DNA of 7,270 nucleotides from Desulfurococcales archaeon (lineage in GTDB: Archaea; Thermoproteota; Thermoprotei_A; Sulfolobales; Desulfurococcaceae), in assembly GCA_015521265.1 (NCBI GenBank), contig WAON01000081.1, positions 1-7,270 of the forward strand, in the 5' to 3' direction. Position 1 is the stretch's first letter; every line of letters starts with the position of its first letter. The position numbers and the translations under genes were made by a program. This document shows, piece by piece, positions 5,615-7,270 of this stretch. The notes under the pieces were generated by a model. That model was not told the origin of the DNA and searched no databases. It saw only the letters and a list, made by a program, of their open reading frames with translations.

Positions 5615-6259
5615 ATGAATCAGAATATTCAAAACATTAGGATTAGCACATCACACACGGTAACACACATGATTTATAGAGAGTTATTAAAGGAGTACAT
5701 GGATAAGTTCGAGGAAGCTAAACGTCCGGACATAGTATACGTTACTGATCTAGTAGCATGTACTCATAAATTCCACTTAAGACACCTCTTCCCCGAACTA
5801 ACAATGAGGTTCGAACCAGCGGCAATACTTGGAGACCTAGTCCATATGGGGCTTGAATCCTACCTCGAGAAGCATGGTTATGAAGTAGAAGTACCCTTCG
5901 AGAAGAAATATAAGATCCATGGTAGAGAGTATACGTTAAAGGGTAGGCTAGACGCTTACAATAAAAATGAAGGTATAATAGTTGAGATAAAAACAGGCCG
6001 GTCATCGCAGAATCTCCCACGAGAACACCATATCTACCAGCTACAAATATATCTTTCACTACTAGAAGCTGAGAAAGGAATACTTGTCTATATCACACCT
6101 GAGAAGATCATCGAGTACGAGTTTAAACGGGATAAAAGCATTAATGTATCATCATTGTTAAAAATGCTAGTAGAGGATACAGTTCACCCTAAATGGAGCT
6201 GGGAATGTAGGTATTGCCCCTTCCAAAAGATTTGCCCCTACAGTCTTAAGGGAGAGTAA
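5615..6259 (+). CDS. Cas4-like RecB-family nuclease with Fe-S cysteines (no CRISPR locus in window)
   Basis: A 214-residue PD-(D/E)XK nuclease of the Cas4/RecB type. The motifs run in order: C49 in DLVACTHKFHLRH; H77 in GDLVHMGLE; D113 in GRLDAY; E124 and K126 in VEIKTG; the QxxxY motif Q142/Y146 in YQLQIYL; and the C-terminal cysteines C198, C201 and C207 in WECRYCPFQKICP. Four cysteines in this one-plus-three layout bind a [4Fe-4S] cluster in Cas4. Canonical Cas4 cuts single-stranded DNA and trims prespacers, but no repeats, cas1 or cas2 are visible here. It may therefore be a solo Cas4-type nuclease acting in DNA repair or processing, or in defence. It is the last gene of the four-gene operon, two bases after the NUDIX stop. 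The first ~35 residues form an ordinary helical lead-in. Family secure, role open. Confidence 0.92.
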   Translation: MNQNIQNIRISTSHTVTHMIYRELLKEYMDKFEEAKRPDIVYVTDLVACTHKFHLRHLFPELTMRFEPAAILGDLVHMGLESYLEKHGYEVEVPFEKKYKIHGREYTLKGRLDAYNKNEGIIVEIKTGRSSQNLPREHHIYQLQIYLSLLEAEKGILVYITPEKIIEYEFKRDKSINVSSLLKMLVEDTVHPKWSWECRYCPFQKICPYSLKGE

Positions 6260-6275
6260 TGGATTCAGTAGTGTG

Positions 6276-7226
6276 CTACCCGGATATTTCTTCGATCAAC
6301 TGCCTAATCTTATCAATATTTATTCTCTCACCACTACTCGTTAACAACTTGTTTAATTTACCTAGAACGCTTTCATACTCCTTTATAGTGGCTTCAAGGC
6401 TCTTAATCAAACTGTAAAGTTCTCCAACGATATTTGATATGTATCTTCTATCAACATACCCCTCTTTACTCTTCTCAACAATATCTTGTAATTGTGTAAT
6501 TACTCCATAGATCCCGCGTGTTATCATGAGGGCGGTGTAGGATTTTGCTTCATGTTCTTCTAATACATCCCTAAGGCTCTTAAAGCCGAGTTCCCTCCTA
6601 CGCTGTACGGCTTCTAGAGCATCGGCGTAGACGTCCTCAGGTATGTACCTCCTACGCAGAAGCCTTGTAAGAAACTCTATTGCACCCTTCTTAGTAGTGA
6701 TCCCTTCAACTAGTTTTAAGAAATCTTCACTACCAGTATAGATTTCCGGTATTGTTGCTGTAGTGAATGTTGTTACATAGGTTGCTAGGTGTATAATGTA
6801 TACAATATTTATAACTGAGGGGATGGGGACGTTTAGTATGTAGAAGGAAGCAATCTCTCCCCAAGCCCCGGGTAAATACAACCTATTCTTACCGACAAAT
6901 TTAGATGGATCCTCCTTCCCGGTCTTCAGTAATTTATCGATGGGGCTTGATGGATCAATTTGCTGAATAATTTTACCTATAAAATCATGGTTAGCATTCC
7001 AAAGATTCCTCTCATCAAGAATTGCTATAGGCATAGCCGCGTTAAACTGTATCTCGATAAACTTTACAGCCGTCTCCGTACTACCCTTAAACCCCATAAC
7101 AGTCATTAAGCCATCGTAAAACTTCCTACCAGCTTCTTCTCCGATTTTTTTAGCCCGTTCATAGACTTCATCACTAAGCCTTACAAGTCCCCGAAGCTCA
7201 TCAGTACTCCAAAACACTAATGACAA
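6276..7226 (-). CDS. Helical protein of unknown function
   Basis: A protein of about 316 residues that I do not recognise. It is mostly helical. Notable parts, numbered from TTG 7226, are an Asn/Trp-rich segment LDERNLWNANHDFIGK (70-85), a hydrophobic stretch at about 136-158 that could be one membrane-associated helix, and a basic helix around LLRRR (189-193). A C-terminal region from about residue 240 has heptad-like Leu/Ile spacing suggesting a coiled coil. There are no Cys residues, no nucleotide-binding loop and no clear catalytic motif. The longest reading starts at TTG 7232, but GGGGTGG (7239-7233) abuts it directly. The TTG two codons later (7226) has a good six-base spacing and is preferred; GTG 7217 is a third option. 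It ends 16 bases from the convergent Cas4 gene. Codon use matches the neighbours, so it is a real gene, perhaps restricted to related archaea. Confidence 0.75.
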   Translation of the reverse strand: MSLVFWSTDELRGLVRLSDEVYERAKKIGEEAGRKFYDGLMTVMGFKGSTETAVKFIEIQFNAAMPIAILDERNLWNANHDFIGKIIQQIDPSSPIDKLLKTGKEDPSKFVGKNRLYLPGAWGEIASFYILNVPIPSVINIVYIIHLATYVTTFTTATIPEIYTGSEDFLKLVEGITTKKGAIEFLTRLLRRRYIPEDVYADALEAVQRRRELGFKSLRDVLEEHEAKSYTALMITRGIYGVITQLQDIVEKSKEGYVDRRYISNIVGELYSLIKSLEATIKEYESVLGKLNKLLTSSGERINIDKIRQLIEEISG

Positions 7227-7232
7227 TAACAA

Positions 7233-7239
7233 CCACCCC
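7233..7239 (-). promoter_or_regulatory. Ribosome-binding site deciding the start of the unknown gene
   Basis: The minus strand reads GGGGTGG, six bases before the TTG at 7226 and directly touching the TTG at 7232. A site touching its start codon would be non-functional, so the inner TTG is favoured. An A/T element TTAATATAA lies upstream at 7259-7251. If it is the TATA box, the transcript would begin near 7229 and be nearly leaderless, in which case this site would not be transcribed. Confidence 0.42.
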
Positions 7240-7250
7240 GAAGATACACG

Positions 7251-7259
7251 TTATATTAA
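7251..7259 (-). promoter_or_regulatory. Candidate TATA element of the unknown gene
   Basis: TTAATATAA on the minus strand lies about 25-30 bases before the possible TTG starts at 7232 and 7226, the usual archaeal TATA distance for a leaderless or near-leaderless mRNA. TTATAC a few bases further upstream (about 7267-7262) is a rival that would put the ribosome-binding sequence in the transcript. Only 11 bases remain to the window edge, so upstream context is missing. Confidence 0.3.
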
Positions 7260-7270
7260 GCGTATAACCC

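Noticed and set aside
5742..6059. 105-residue minus-strand frame within the Cas4-like gene
   Set aside because: Antisense shadow of a gene with all nuclease motifs intact.
5615..6259. CRISPR array or cas1/cas2 accompanying the Cas4-like gene
   Set aside because: No spaced direct repeats are visible on either side, and neighbouring genes belong to other families.
6268..6279. GTAG-TGTG-CTAC hairpin between the convergent genes as a terminator
   Set aside because: The stem has only four base pairs and no T-run follows, so it is not convincing as a terminator.

Overview
The window most likely comes from a hyperthermophilic crenarchaeote, probably Desulfurococcales-like; the genus cannot be fixed from this sequence. 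Supporting signs are the heavy use of ATA for Ile and AGG/AGA for Arg, proteins rich in I, V, Y, R, E and K, several TTG starts, A/T-rich TATA-like elements in the few gaps, and very tight gene packing. Gene types are also archaeal: a RecJ-like DHH protein, an archaeal PP-loop/PAPS-reductase-like protein, a CYTH protein and a Cas4-like nuclease. I see no rRNA, tRNA, CRISPR array, insertion sequence or origin. No stretch over 300 bases lacks a gene.

Layout. (1) Positions 1-1324, plus strand: the 3' end of a membrane protein gene, then a DHH-family phosphoesterase 19 bases downstream. (2) Positions 1321-3436, minus strand: a two-gene unit of a bitopic membrane protein with an external beta-rich domain and a seven-glutamate tail, followed by a PP-loop ATPase of the PAPS-reductase family. 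It meets the DHH gene tail to tail with interleaved stop codons (CTAA). (3) Positions 3437-3573: the only sizeable intergenic gap, a divergent promoter region with a 12-bp A/T palindrome. (4) Positions 3575-6259, plus strand: a compact four-gene operon of an HDAC-type zinc deacetylase, a CYTH-domain protein, a NUDIX hydrolase and a Cas4/RecB-like Fe-S nuclease, with junctions of -16, -4 and +2 nt. (5) Positions 6276-7226, minus strand: a helical protein of unknown function, convergent with the Cas4 gene.

How the genes may work together. The four-gene operon is the most interesting part. All four enzymes keep their main catalytic residues, and three of them are hydrolases or nucleotide/polyphosphate enzymes next to a nuclease with no CRISPR locus in view. 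The set could be loosely associated housekeeping genes, as is common in compact archaeal genomes. It could also be a nucleotide-clearance or nucleic-acid-processing module. The sequence does not decide between these. The PAPS-reductase-like protein has a three-cysteine pattern that hints at sulfur transfer rather than classical sulfonucleotide reduction.
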